Below, in pieces: positions 21,158 through 33,058 of a stretch of DNA of 64,000 nt (position 1 is the stretch's first letter; every line of letters starts with the position of its first letter). The translations under genes and the position numbers were made by a program. Under the pieces are notes generated by a model that did not search any database, was not told where the DNA came from, and saw only the letters and a program-made list of their open reading frames with translations. Source of the DNA: Castanea sativa (lineage: Eukaryota > Streptophyta > Magnoliopsida > Fagales > Fagaceae); NCBI RefSeq assembly GCF_040712315.1, contig NC_134015.1:58915964-58979963 (forward strand), in the 5' to 3' direction.

Positions 21158-21906
21158 TGTGGGGAGTAAAAGGATCCTGATGGAGATATGGGCCTTTGGG
21201 CCGTGCTAAAGAAGGCCGACCTGCTCTTGAGTTTAGAACTTGTTAGTACTACGGGTCGGCCCATACGCCGAGGATCCGAGGATCCAGCCGAGGGCGAATT
21301 TCTCTTCAGACGGACACTGGAGAACCTGAGACTTCATGATAAACGTTAGGCAATGACATGGTTAAAACCAGTGGATAAAAGGGGTAAACCCTTGAATGTC
21401 CTGGAAGCACCGATGTAATAGAAACACCAAGGATAAAGGCTGTCACCTCCACATTAAAGACCCTGCACCTACCACCCTGGCCGCATTAATGGGGAAATGA
21501 CACCTGAACAGTGGAAGGGAAACTTCTGGTTACTATTCAAAGGCACTGAGAAAAGAAATATCTAGGCTAAGGGGGAGTTTGGGGCAACACGTGTACAAAG
21601 TATCAAAAAGAAGATTATTTAAGGAGCAACTTAGAACAGAAATGGGAATCCCTTCTTTGTAACCTAAAGGAAAGAGAAAAAGAGAAAGAGAAATAATATA
21701 AGAACAGTTCTCGGCTTACGTCCGAGCAGGTTGACTTACAGTATTCCTTGTTGTTTTCAAGTGTTTATAATCTTTGGCTTGTCATTTAATCCTCAAACAC
21801 TTCTAACCTGGGTTTCAAGCCCACACTCTACAAATTACATTGTTTAAGGCTCATTGGGCCTGAGCCCGTAACTGTTCTTGGGGCCAAGTGCAATTGTGCA
21901 CTTACA
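21158..21906 (+). repeat. 5' LTR of the Tat element
   Basis: It starts TGTGGGGAGTAAAAGG and ends GTGCACTTACA. The other copy at 31928 has the same length. A possible TATA-like AATATAAGAA lies near 21695, followed by GTTCTCGGCTTACG. Confidence 0.95.
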
Positions 21907-21908
21907 AT

Positions 21909-21925
21909 TGGCGCCGTCTGTGGGA
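21909..21925 (+). other. Primer binding site of the Tat element
   Basis: TGGCGCCGTCTGTGGGA starts two bases after the 5' LTR, as expected for a tRNA primer site. This form is common in plant Tat elements. I did not verify which tRNA it matches. Confidence 0.8.
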
Positions 21926-21953
21926 AATCTAGTCTAGAAGGGACAGGGATACT

Positions 21954-24900
21954 ATGGCAGGCTTAGGTGCTCACCATGCTGAGTCACAGGGATCACAGCC
22001 GGAAGATCATTTTGAACGTCTTGAACATCGAAGAGATCGTGAGGGGAGTGTCCATACAGAATATCCAGGTGCTAGCCATATTCATGAAGGGGGTAGCACC
22101 ACCCACGATGAGGGTTCTAAATCCATGTAGAAGGAAATCAACCGTTTAAAGAGAAAGCTATGCCGCGCTAAGCGTAGGTTTTCACCGTCCTCATTTAACT
22201 CTTCCTCAGAGGAGGATAGGGGAGCTGGCCACAGCTCAAGGTCGCGCTCTCCCACCAGTGCAACATCCTCCAGTGAGGAGGGCGACCAGCCAACTCGCAG
22301 ACGTAAGAAGCCTCGTTCTAGGGGCTTAGGCAACGATGCTATGAGTAGGGCGTTGCACCAGCTCTCCAAATCTCCATTTGCACGGAGGATTGAGAAAGGA
22401 AGGCTTCCCAGAAGGTTTACCCAGCCCACTTTCACCATCTATAATGGCCGGACTGATCCGGTGGAGCATGTGAGTCACTTTAACCAGAGGATGGCGGTGC
22501 ACTTTCACAACGACACCCTGATGTGCAAAGTTTTCCCCTCTAGCCTGGGACCTGTTGCTATGAGGTGGTTCAACGGCCTTAAGTCGGGGTCTATAAGTTC
22601 GTTTGGGGAGCTTACTAGGGCATTCCCTTCACGGTTCATCACGTGTAGCAGAGTACCTCGGCCATTGGACTCGCTGTTATCCATGACCATGAGGGAAGGG
22701 GAGACGTTGAAAGCATACTCCGATCGTTACTGTGAGATGTTTAATGAAATAGATGGCGACTTTGATGAGGTGGCACTTAATACCTTTAAGGTGGGCCTCC
22801 CTACTGATCACGACCTGAGAAAGTCTTTGACTAAAAAGCCTGTTCACAGTGTACGTCGCCTCATGGACCGTATTGACGAGTATAAGAGAGTGGAGGAAGA
22901 CCAACAGCAAGGAAAGGGAAAGGAGAAGGTTATCCCGCAGGAGAGAAGAGATTTCAGGTCGGACAGATATCACAATAACAGGCCGAGGAGAGATTACGTT
23001 GGACAGTCCGCCTCGGCAGCACCTCAGGCCGTGAACACTGTATTCCGGGAACCAGTACATCAGCTGTTGGAGAAAGTTCGCAAGGAACCCTTCTTTAAAT
23101 GGCCTGATAAGATGGCAGGAGACCCTGCGAAGAGGAATCACAACCTCTTTTGCCAGTACCACCGGGATGTGGGCCACACTACCGAGAACTGTCGGACCCT
23201 GTGGAACCATCTGGAGCAGCTCGTCAGTGAGGGAAAGTTAAAGCAGCACCTGTGTCAGCCCACTGGCGGTGTCAGTCAAGTAGGCTCAAACAACCAGAGG
23301 AACAATACATCTCGGCCAGCCTTGGGAACAATTAATGTTATCTTCGCTGCCCCTGGCAGGACCGGCTCAGGTCCCACTAGGGTGATGGCGGTTTCCCATC
23401 CACAGACCGAGGATGTGGGTCACAGGCCGAAGAGGTTGAAGGGCACTTTGCCCGTCCTAGATTTCTCGGAGGAGGATAAGGTAGGGACTATCCAGCCCCA
23501 TGACGATGCTCTTGTGGTCACCCTCAGAATAGGGAACTATGATGTGAGAAGGGTGATGATAGATCAGGGCAGCGGTGCAGATATCATGTACCCTGATCTA
23601 TTTAAGGGGTTAAGGTTGAAGTTGGAAGACCTTACTCCTTATGACTCGCCACTTATAAGCTTTGAAGGGAGAGCCGTTGTACCGAAGGGACAGATCCGTT
23701 TGCCCGTTCAATCCGGCTCAGAAACGGTTGAGGTGGACTTCATCGTGGTTGATGCGTACTCTCCATACACGGCCATCCTTGCCAGGCCTTGGCTGCATGC
23801 GCTTGGAGCCGTCTCCTCTACTTTACATGTTAAAGTTAAATTCCCCTCGGGGGAATGTGTGGAGGAAATCCTCGGCAGCCAATCGGTAGCCAGGCAGTAC
23901 ATATCGGCTGCAGTACTGCATCAGACAGAAGCCGAGTCTTCGGCTTTGATCACCAAAGACTTATAGCAGTTAACGGCTCCTGATTCACCTGGAATGGTGA
24001 CAGGAGATGAGACACAGTGCGAGGGATTAGAGAAGTTTCCAGTGGCCGATGACCCGGAGAGATTCTTCCAAGTCGGTGTACTTTTGCCACACCAAGAGAA
24101 GATGGAGTTGTTAGAGTTCTTGAAGGATAATGTTGATGTTTTTGCGTGGGATCCTTATGAAGCTCCAGGCGTGGATCCGGGCTTCATTTGTCATCACTTA
24201 AATGTCAACCCGGCTATTATTCCGAGAAGGCAGCCACCTCGGCGCTCTTCCAGAGAACATTCCGAGGCTGTGAAGGAAGAGGTGCTTAAACTCAAAAGGG
24301 CGGGGGCTATCAAAGAAGTTTTCTACCCCAAATGGTTGGCTCATACTGTTGTTGTTAAAAAGAAAAATGGAACGTGGAGGGTATGTGTGGACTTTACTGA
24401 TCTAAATAAGGCCTGTCCTAAAGATTCGTTCCCAATGCCACGTATTGATCAATTGGTGGATGCCACTGTCGGACATCCTCGGATGAGCTTTTTGGACGCC
24501 TTCCAGGGTTATCACTAGATTCCCTTGGCATCAGACGATCAGGAGAAAACTGCCTTCATTACACCGACGAGGAATTATCATTATAAGGTCATGCCATTCG
24601 GCTTGAAGAATGCTGGGGCTACCTATCAAAGGATGATGACCAGAATGTTCGAACAGCAAATGGGGAAAACCATTGAGGTATATGTTGACGATATGGTGGT
24701 GAAAAGCAAAACAATACTCTCACACGTGAAAGATTTGGCCGACACTTTTCAGATACTGAGAAGGTACAAGTTGCGCCTCAACGCCTCAAAATGTTCTTTC
24801 GGCGTGGGGTCTGGAAAGTTCTTGGGATACATGATTACTCATAGAGGCATAGAGGTAAACCCGGTGCAGGTCAAGGCTATTCAGGACTTGCAGCCTCCTC

Positions 24901-27281
24901 GGAACCCAAAAGAAATTCAAAAGTTGACGGGAATGATTGCCGCATTGAACAGGTTCATATCTCGGTCAGCTGACCGGTGTCATCCTTTCTTCCAACTGTT
25001 GAATAAGTGGAAAGGGTTTCAATGGACCGAGGACTGCGAGTTAGCTTTTCAACAGCTCAAGCAATATCTATCTCGGCCACCCATTCTGTCTCGTCCAGAG
25101 GCACATGAGATTTTGTTTGTTTATCTGGCAGTGGCCGTCCACGCGGTCAGCCTGGTCCTGATAAGAGATGATAGCGGGGTGCAAAGACCGGTATATTATG
25201 TTAGTAAATCTTTGGGTGATGCCGAGGTGCGTTATCAACCCTTAGAGAAAGCGCTCATGGCCGTGGTTCATGCCACGCGAAAGCTTCCCCATTATTTTCA
25301 GTCCCACACAGTGGTTGTTCTGACCCAATTGCCCCTTAAGGCAGTGCTGCGTAGCGCCGACTACTCAGGAAGGATAGCAAAGTGGGGGACCATCCTGGGG
25401 GCTTTTAATGTTAAATACAAGCCTCGCACCTCGGTGAAGGGCCAGGTTCTCGCTGACTTGGTGGCGGAATTTGCCGAGCCATTACTGGAAGAAACTCTAA
25501 AAGAAGCACACATGGATGAAAAATCAGTTGGTGTGATTACAGCTGCCATGCCTTCGATTTGGAAAGTGTATGTGGATGGGGCGGCTAATCAGAGAGGATC
25601 TGGTGTTGGACTTGTTCTGACGTCCCCAGAGGGAATTGTCTTCGAAAAATCTTTGAGAATGGCGTTCTCGGCTACTAACAATGAGGCCGAATACGAAGCG
25701 GTCTTGGTAGGCATGAAAATGGTGCATAGGATGGGTGGAAGGGAAATCCACATCTTCTCGGATTCCCAACTGGTGGTCGGCCAGGTAACGGGAACCATGG
25801 AGGCTAGAGATCCAAGGATGCAGGAATATTTGGCCCAGATTAAGCGTCAGCAAACTCAATTTGGCTCCTTCGCCTTAACTCATATCTCTCGGAGCGGAAA
25901 CACCCATGCAGACTCCTTAGCCACGCTGGCAACGTCCTCGGCTCAAGGTTTTCCTAGGGTTATCCTCGTTGAGGATTTACTAGAACCCTCTCTTGTCATT
26001 ACCAACGCGCCTCGTATCCATCTAATAAGGCCTGGACCTAGTTGGATCGACCCGGTCATATCTTTTCTTAGGGATGATGTCCTTCCTGAGGATAAATCTG
26101 AAGCAGATAAGATACGCCGAAAGGCGCCACGTTTCTGGTTGTCCGAGGATCAAAAACTGTACAAACGATCCTTTTTAGGACCGTACTTGTTGTGTGTACA
26201 CCCTGATTTAACGGAAGGGCTTCTGGAAGAATTGCATGAAGGGATTTGTGGCAACCACACTAGGGGAAGATCCTTAGCCCACAGAGCTCTGACTCAGGGT
26301 TATTGGTGGCCCAATATGCAAAGAGAGGCCCAAGACTATGCCAGGAAATGTGATCAGTGTCAGAGGTTTGCTCCTAATATTCATCAACCTGGAGGAGTTC
26401 TTAACCCCCTTTCCAGTCCTTGGCCCTTCGCGCAGTGGGGACTAGACATAGTTGGGCCATTTCCGAGGGCAACAGGCAATAAAAGATGGCTTCTCGTGGG
26501 AACAAACTATTTTACTAAATGGGTTGAGGCCGAACTCTTAGCAAATATAAGGGATATTGACTCCAAGAAGTTTGTCTGGAAAAACATCGTTACCAGATTC
26601 GGTATACCACACACACTCATCTCAGACAATGGTGTTCAGTTCGATAGTAAGGCTTTTAGGAAGTATTGTGGTGACATGGGTATTGTAAATAGGTATTCCA
26701 CCCCAGCTTATCCTCGAGGAAATGGGCAAGCCGAGGCCGTTAACAAAGTCATTGTCAGTGGGCTGAAGAAAAGGTTGGATGATGCGAAAGGCAGATGGGT
26801 AGAAGAGCTCCCTCATGTTCTGTGGACGTATCGGACCACACCGCGCAGGTCCACTGGAGAAACTCCATTCTCTATGACTTATGGAGCCGAGGCGGTGATA
26901 CCTCTGGAATCTGGTTTTCCCACCCTAAAGACCAGCTCCTTTAGCCCGGAGAATAACAATGGACTCCTGGAAAAAGGCCTAGATTTGCTTGAGGAACGGC
27001 GCGAGGCAGCAATGGTCCAAATGGCTTATTATCAACAGAAGCTAAAACGGGGATATGACGCCTACGTGAGGCTAAGGCCACTTGCACCTGGTGATCTCGT
27101 ACTAAGAAAAGTTGTGGGCACCTCTAAGAACCCAGCTTGGGTTAAGTTAGGACCCAACTGGGAAGGCCCCTACCGCATTGTTTCAGTAGCAGGCATAGGG
27201 TCATATCGGCTGGTTGACCTAGATGAAAGAATTGTACCACGCCCATGGAATGTAAATAATCTTAGAAGATATTATTATTAA
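21954..27281 (+). pseudogene. gag-pol polyprotein of the Tat element with three in-frame TAG stops
   Basis: One frame of 1776 codons runs from ATG 21954 to the stop at 27281, with TAG at 22128, 23964 and 24516. Gag lies about 22430-22830, with a Cys/His knuckle at 23151-23192 (CQYHRDVGHTTENC). The aspartic protease site is DQGSGAD near 23562, where other family members have DTGS-like sites. Reverse transcriptase spans about 24250-24950 with YVDD at 24681-24692. A first RNase H (25100-25350) looks degenerate and a second (from 25564, YVDGAANQRGSG) follows. Integrase has HHCC at about 26215-26370 and a DDE core starting GLDIVGPF, with ISDNG and a Glu near 26730. The second and third domains remain individually well conserved, so the stops are recent. 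The element cannot make a full polyprotein unless the stops are suppressed. Confidence 0.92.
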
Positions 27282-27328
27282 TAAAATGTGCTTTTATCAG
27301 TGAACATTTCAAAGCTATGACTACCTCT

Positions 27329-28340
27329 AACATTTGAAGTTACTGATCTTAAGAATCAAACAGAAACTTGGTTAAGTGCAATCCTCGGACCACAAACCTC
27401 ATGGAAATTGATGTCTTGTCATTTGTTAAACAGAACCTTAGTTATGCCGGGTCTTCGGACCTCCTACTTTGGGGAAATTAACATTTGAAGTTACTGATCT
27501 TAAGAATCAAACAGAAACTTGGTTAAGTGCAGTCCTCGGACCACAAACCTCGTGAAAATTGATGTCTTGTCATTTGTTAAACAGAACCTTAGTTATGCCG
27601 GGTCTTCGAACCTCCTACTTTGGGGAAATTAACATTTGAAGTTACTGATCTTAAGAATCAAACAGAAACTTGGTTAAGTGCAGTCCTCGGACCACAAACC
27701 TCGTGGAAATTGATGTCTTGTCATTTGTTAAACAGAACCATAGTTATGCCGGGTCTTCGGACCTCCTACTTTGGGGAAATTAACATTTGAAGTTACTGAT
27801 CTTAAGAATCAAACAGAAACTTGGTTAAGTGCAGTCCTCGGACCACAAACCTCATGGAAATTGATGTCTTGTCATTTGTTAAACAGAACCTTAGTTATGC
27901 CGGGTCTTCGGACCTCTTACTTTGGGGAAATTAATATTTGAAGTTACTAATCTTAAGAATCAAACAGAAACTTGGTTAAGTGCAGTCCTCGGACCACAAA
28001 CCTCGTGGAAATTGATGTCTTGTCATTTGTTAAACAGAACCTTAGTTATGCCGGGTCTTCGGACCTCCTACTTTGGGGAAATTAACATTTGAAGTTACTG
28101 ATCTTAAGAATCAAACAGAAACTTGGTTAAGTGCAGTCCCCGGACCACAAACCTCGTGAAAATTGATGTCTTGTCATTTGTTAAACAGAACCTTAGTTAT
28201 GCCGGGTCTTCGGACCTCCTACTTTGGGGAAATTAACATTTGAAATTACTGATCTTAAGAATTAAACAGAACCTTGTTTACGCCGGGTCCTTGGACCTCC
28301 TACTTTGGACAAATTGACATTTAAACTTATTGATCTTAAG
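27329..28340 (+). repeat. Six tandem 151-bp repeats plus degenerate tail in the Tat element
   Basis: The word AACATTTGAAGTTACTGATC recurs at 27329, 27480, 27631, 27782, 27933 (one base changed), 28084 and 28235 (one base changed). The spacing is exactly 151 bp. Each unit has CAGTCCTCGGACCACAAACC and GCCGGGTCTTCGGACCTCC. Differences between units are single bases, so amplification was recent. Partial, diverged units continue to about 28400. Confidence 0.95.
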
Positions 28341-28866
28341 AACTAATGGGAAATTGTTTAAGTCTTGTCCTCGGATCACAAACTTGATTAAAGTTAATTG
28401 GTTATTGCGCCTGGAAATTAGTACCTTACTGGTCATTAATTCAGATCTTAAGTTTTATATCTTTAAGTGTTAAGTAAATTTGTGTAAGGAATGGTCCTCG
28501 AACCTTACATCTTACTAAGAACGGTGCTATACATTACAAGGGTTTGATCGTTGTATGAAGTCTCTTCTTCTTTTTAATCAAGGCATTGTTTAAGTACCTC
28601 AAACATGTCACCTTCTGTTAAGTCTTTAATAACATGCGCATGATTATGTGAAAGTTATGATTGTGCAATCCTGAAGTTAGATTTGTTTACTCTGAGAAAC
28701 CTTTGCTATGTATTAATGGGAAATTTTTGCGATAAGTATAAAAAGAATAAAGTAATAACAGATGCAACACGAGCGAAAATCAAATAAAGTTGTTCTTCAT
28801 TAATCATTTGGACATGCATTACATATAAAGGCTGAACATGGAGAAAGAGAAGCCCTAAGCTCGGTC

Positions 28867-31803
28867 CTAAGCTTTTGGAGGAGGATCTTGCTGAGAAGTG
28901 CTGGTTCCCTCTGTCTCTTTCAACTCCAGCTCAAAGGAAGTCAGGACTTGCTTTCCTTTGTCTACTGTCTTCGTTGGAAGGACGTTGAGTTCCACTGTCT
29001 GGCTCAAATCCTTCTCTGCATCCCCTCTTCCTTCCTTCTCTTTGTTGGAACCTGAAGGTTCTGTAGGAGCTGGAATCAGCTGTGGGACTATCGAAGGCAG
29101 AGCAGGGAGAGCTGACTCAGGGGTAGGAGTAGCAGCAGGAGCCTCTTCAATCTCCTGTATCTCCAGAGGAAGCCAAACGTTCTCGGACTTCCTCAGATCC
29201 GAGGACAGAGGAACTCCAGCCACGTTTAGGGCTTCCCCCCAGACTTTCTGGCAGTACTCCCGGCACAAGGCCGCGAAGGCCTCTGTCAGCTGCTCCTCGG
29301 TGGTTGCTACCACTTCCTCGTAGCTCATCTGCTTGGCAGTCTGTAGAGAGCATTGGAATGAGCTGGCTTCTTCTTTCATTAGCGCAAGCTCCTTTTCCAA
29401 ATCCGAGCGTTCCCTTTGGGCTCGGGAGAGCTCGTCATCTTTTTCGCGAAGGAGTTTGCGCTGCCCTTCTATCTGGGTCTTCATGGTCTTCAAATTAGAC
29501 TCCACCCCATTCTTTTCTCTCTTCAGATCAGCCACCTCCGCGACAAGCTTCTCGTTCTCAGCGAGGGCTGTGCCCAAGGACTTCTCAGTCTCCATCCTGA
29601 TCTCCAGCTCAGTTCTGGCCTTCTTCCGAGTGTCTTCTATGAACTTCTCGGCTACGAAGACCTCCTGAATGGCCTGTAACAAAATATGAGGGAGTTAGGA
29701 ATAGTAAAAAACTTATGAATATTGTTAAAAGTGGAATATTCCTAAAAAGGAGGAAACTTACCAGCGCTAGGTCCCTTTTTAGAGAAAGGAATAGTTGTGG
29801 CTGGCTCATTTTTTCCAAGGTCTCCATATCCTTGGGCAGCAGAAGAGGGCGCTCCAACACTTCGGCCAAGTGGTGGGCATGGCCTTGTTGAACCGCCCTT
29901 ATACTGGATTGGCAGGAGATGGGAGCACCGTCCAATCTTAAGTCAGGGGACCAGGTGACCGGTGCTCGGCGCACTTCGGCCTCATCCCTGATCTCCCCAC
30001 TCTCAACTGAGCGGGCCCTACCCTTGCCTTTGTCCAGCTTCTGCTGCTGAACCGGTGGGGGTGGTTGTCGTGGTTTTTTGGGGTCCTTGCTGATCGTCCC
30101 CTCAATATCCCCCTTTCTCTTCTTCTTGGGATCCTCGGCTGGAAGTTTTGGCTCAGCTGGAGGAGGGGGAGGTGGCAAAGATGGAGGAACTTGGGACGCC
30201 CCCGTCTTCTTCCCGGCGACCTTCACACCTCTCTTGGTTAGGAGATCCTGCATCCTATCCATATCTTCCTCGGATGCGTCTTCTAGTCGGGCAACTATGA
30301 ACCCTGCAATTCCTGAGGCCTCGGTGGCTTCTTCCTCCTCGTCAGAAAGTACGACGAACTGAGTCCCTTGAGGTCTTTCGGTGTCTTCGAGTTGGAATTG
30401 ATCTATCTCTTCGTCTAGCGTGTGCGAAGAAGACACCTGCTCTTCTGGAACAACAGTCGCCTGAGAATGCACAGCGAGGGGGGTTGCCGCAATGGGCTGT
30501 CCGTATAGAACGGTGTCAGGGGCGTCAGGGAGATTGTGGTCGTCCAAAAAATGGGGCCGGGCTACGTTTATCTTCCTTCGCCTTCGGTCACCGGCTACTA
30601 TGGCGTTTTCTATCTCCTGGAAGTCCGAGGAGATGGGAGTGTATCCTAGGATCAGATGAGCCGCTCTGAGTTGTAGGTCCTCGCTGACAAACACCTCGGA
30701 GCGCAGTACCCGGTTAAGATCTGCAACGTTGCAGTGGCTTAGGCGTGGGCGCACGTGTCGCTTATCTGCAAAGGAAAACACCAAATCAGACTAATATGGT
30801 CAGATTCATACAATACATGATGAACCTAAATAAACGTGAATGCATGTAAGTGTGTATTTTTGTCAATATTAGAGGAGTTTGTGAGGGGGAAGGAAGGCTA
30901 ATCCTAAGGTGTCGCACCTGGATCTCCCCACTCAACTGGGCAGTGGAGGCCGTCGTGCCAGTTCCCAAAGACGATCAGGTAGTCATCCTTCATGCCTTTG
31001 TTGGATTTGGGCAGACAGGAGATTAGCCTAACGACACTGGAGCGAGACTTAATGTAATAACCTACTTTGGAAAGTTTATGAGACTCGTACAGAAAGACAA
31101 CATCGTGCCAGGTGAGGTTTAAACCCATTTGCTCGTTTAGAGTATCGACACTACCCAAAACTCTAAAAACGTTTGGGAGGCATTGATCGGGGCACAAACG
31201 GTGGTTGCGAAGGTACTCCCTAGTTACAGGCCTCATTGGGAGGGTCATCCCACCCTCTATAAAGGCTATCATTGGGATGATAACCTCTCCCTCCTTTCTA
31301 GAACCGGCCACGGCTTCTGCCGGGCAGTATTTCAAACCTACATCGCCGGGAATGTGATACTTGGCTCTAAAGCCTTCCATTCCAGCGGCGGTATCAACTA
31401 GACACTTAAATCTACCCATCAGAAAAGAACGAAAGGCTAAACTCTAAAGAGGAGAATGTTTACAAGGATAGTCGAGGACTATATCCGAGGAGAAAAGGTT
31501 AAAGAGAGAGAGAGTAAGAACTTACAAAGATAAAGGTGTGCAAATTTCCACGGTTTTCTGCAGGTAAAGTATGATTGCTGATGTTTTGATGGGATTAGCC
31601 CCTGGGAAATTAAATGAAGGCGCAGGTTCCCAAAGCGTCACGATGTGCGGAAAAGCGGCCTCGAAATTATGTTTATCCCGCCCAAATTTTCGTGGAGTAA
31701 CGAGGACCGTTAGATACCCATCTCGCCGTTGAACGTGGAAGACAAAGTGTGGCTTACAGTCATAAATGCGCGCGTTTTTGAAAATAAAACCTCCAGGTGG
31801 CAT
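28867..31803 (-). CDS. Antisense four-exon gene (aORF) of the Tat element, open throughout
   Basis: The proposed CDS is the complement of 31803-31526, 31441-30918, 30765-29762 and 29673-28867. It totals 2613 nt (870 residues), phases agree at every junction, and all three introns (84, 152 and 88 bp) are GT-AG. Exon 2 contains MGRFKCLVDTAAGMEGFRA... and HDVVFLYESHKLSKVGYY, like proteins labelled 'putative gypsy type transposon' in plants (from memory). Exon 3 is acidic and proline-rich with a basic KKKRKG patch that may be a nuclear signal. Exon 4 is a long heptad-like Glu/Lys/Leu coiled coil followed by a Pro-rich tail. The function is unknown. The exon 1 start and the acceptor at 31442 are the least certain parts. 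The first ATG lies only about 125 bp inside the 3' LTR, so its promoter is probably in or near that LTR. Confidence 0.75.
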
Positions 31804-31916
31804 CTTCTGGGACGCGAAACGATTTCTGCACGTGTAATCACTCACAAAGTGTGTAAAGTGGGTTCTCGTCAGATCAAAACCCTATTTTTCTCCTCGGACG
31901 TTGAAAATTAGTGTTT

Positions 31917-31927
31917 TGAGGGGCTAT
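31917..31927 (+). other. Polypurine tract of the Tat element
   Basis: TGAGGGGCTAT directly precedes the 3' LTR. It is short and ends in pyrimidine/AT bases, but its position is right for the plus-strand primer. Confidence 0.6.
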
Positions 31928-32676
31928 TGTGGGGAGTAAAAGGACCCTGATGGAGATATGGGCCTTTGGGCCGTGCTAAAGAAGGCCAACCTGCTCTTGA
32001 GTTTAGAACTTGTTAGTACTACGGGTCGGCCCATACGCCGAGGATCCGAGGATCCAGCCGAGGGCGAATTTCTCTTCGGACGGACACCGGAGAACCTGGG
32101 ACTTCATGATAAACGTTAGGCAATGACATGGTTAAAACCAGTGGATAAAAGGGGTAAACCCTTGAATGTCCTGGAAGCACCGATGTAATAGAAATACCAA
32201 GGATAAAGGCTGTCACCTCCACATTAAAGACCCTGCACCTACCACCCTGGCCGCATTAATGGGGAAATGACACCTGAACAGTGGAAGGGAAACTTCTGGT
32301 TACTATTCAAAGGCACTGAGAAAAGAAATATCTAGGCTAAGGGGGAGTTTGGGGCAACACGTGTACAAAGTATCAAAAAGAAGATTATCTAAGGAGCAAC
32401 TTAGAACAGAAATGAGGATCCCTTCTTTGTAACCTAAAGGAAAGAGAAAAAGAGAAAGAGAAATAATATAAGAACAGTTCTCGGCTTACGTCCGAGCAGG
32501 TTGACTTACAGTATTCCTTGTTGTTTTCAAGTATTTATAATCTTTGGCTTGTCATTTAATCCTCAAACACTTCTAACTTGGGTTTCAAGCCCACACTCTA
32601 CAAATTACATTGTTTAAGGCTCATTGGGCCTAAGCCCGTAACTGTTCTTGGGGCCAGGTGCAATTGTGCACTTACA
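31928..32676 (+). repeat. 3' LTR of the Tat element
   Basis: It is 749 bp with TG...CA ends and is collinear with the 5' LTR without any gap. Thirteen differences were counted by eye and all are C/T or A/G changes. Confidence 0.95.
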
Positions 32677-32681
32677 AATAT

Positions 32682-33058
32682 AAAATTTACAAAAGAAAAA
32701 AAAGTGAAAAAAATTTACCTAGTACTTGATTTCTTGAAAGTAAAGTCCTGTACCAAAAGAAAAAGATTAAAAAAAAAAAAAGATAAATTATTTCACAGTC
32801 CACAATCTAAAAACTAATTAGTATCTTAAATATTTATAATCTACTTAATAATATAAAATTTACAAAAGAAAAAAAAATGTGAAAAAAAAAATTATTCAGT
32901 ACTTTATTTCTTGAAAGTAAAGTACCATTCAAAAGGAAAAAGAAAAAGAAAAGAAAAATCACTCTGTAAACCACACTCTAAATACTAATTATTATTTTAA
33001 ATATTTATAATCAATTTAATAATATAAAATTTACAAAAAAAAAAAAGAAAAAAAAAGT
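32682..33058 (-). repeat. Module C 165-bp repeats, right part
   Basis: The array continues after the TSD with TATAAAATTTACAAAAG. Further units carry ACTTAATAATATAAAATT near 32843 and a weaker copy near 33013. Removing the Tat element restores a spacing of about 173 bp across the break. Confidence 0.85.

Larger units (their letters stand above)
21158..32676 (+). mobile_element. Complete Ty3/gypsy retrotransposon, Tat lineage, 11.5 kb, 5-bp TSD AATAT
   Basis: Two 749-bp LTRs (21158-21906 and 31928-32676) bound the element. AATAT lies on both sides (21153-21157 and 32677-32681) within a 165-bp repeat unit. In order it has a primer site, gag-pol in one frame, six tandem 151-bp repeats with a degenerate tail, an antisense four-exon gene, a polypurine tract and the 3' LTR. 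Two RNase H domains in pol, an extra antisense ORF and a repeat-rich 3' region are known marks of the Tat group (Ogre/Retand/Grande relatives). The LTRs differ at 13 sites by eye, about 1.7 percent, all transitions, so insertion was recent. Three stops disable gag-pol. Confidence 0.95.

Noticed and set aside
22341..23966. A 541-codon ORF as an intact stand-alone host gene
   Set aside because: It is the gag-protease part of one retrotransposon frame that starts at 21954 and continues to 27281 with TAG interruptions.
27329..28340. CRISPR-like array
   Set aside because: The units are contiguous 151-bp tandem copies with no unique spacers, inside a plant retrotransposon.
28898..29679. Several plus-strand ORFs of 60-141 codons
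   Set aside because: They are shadows of the antisense gene on the minus strand. Their serine-rich content mirrors its Glu/Lys coiled coil.
13987..33058. Helitron origin for the compound repeat
   Set aside because: I found no TC start, no CTRR hairpin end and no Rep/helicase sequence. Conserved inverted ends argue for a TIR element instead.
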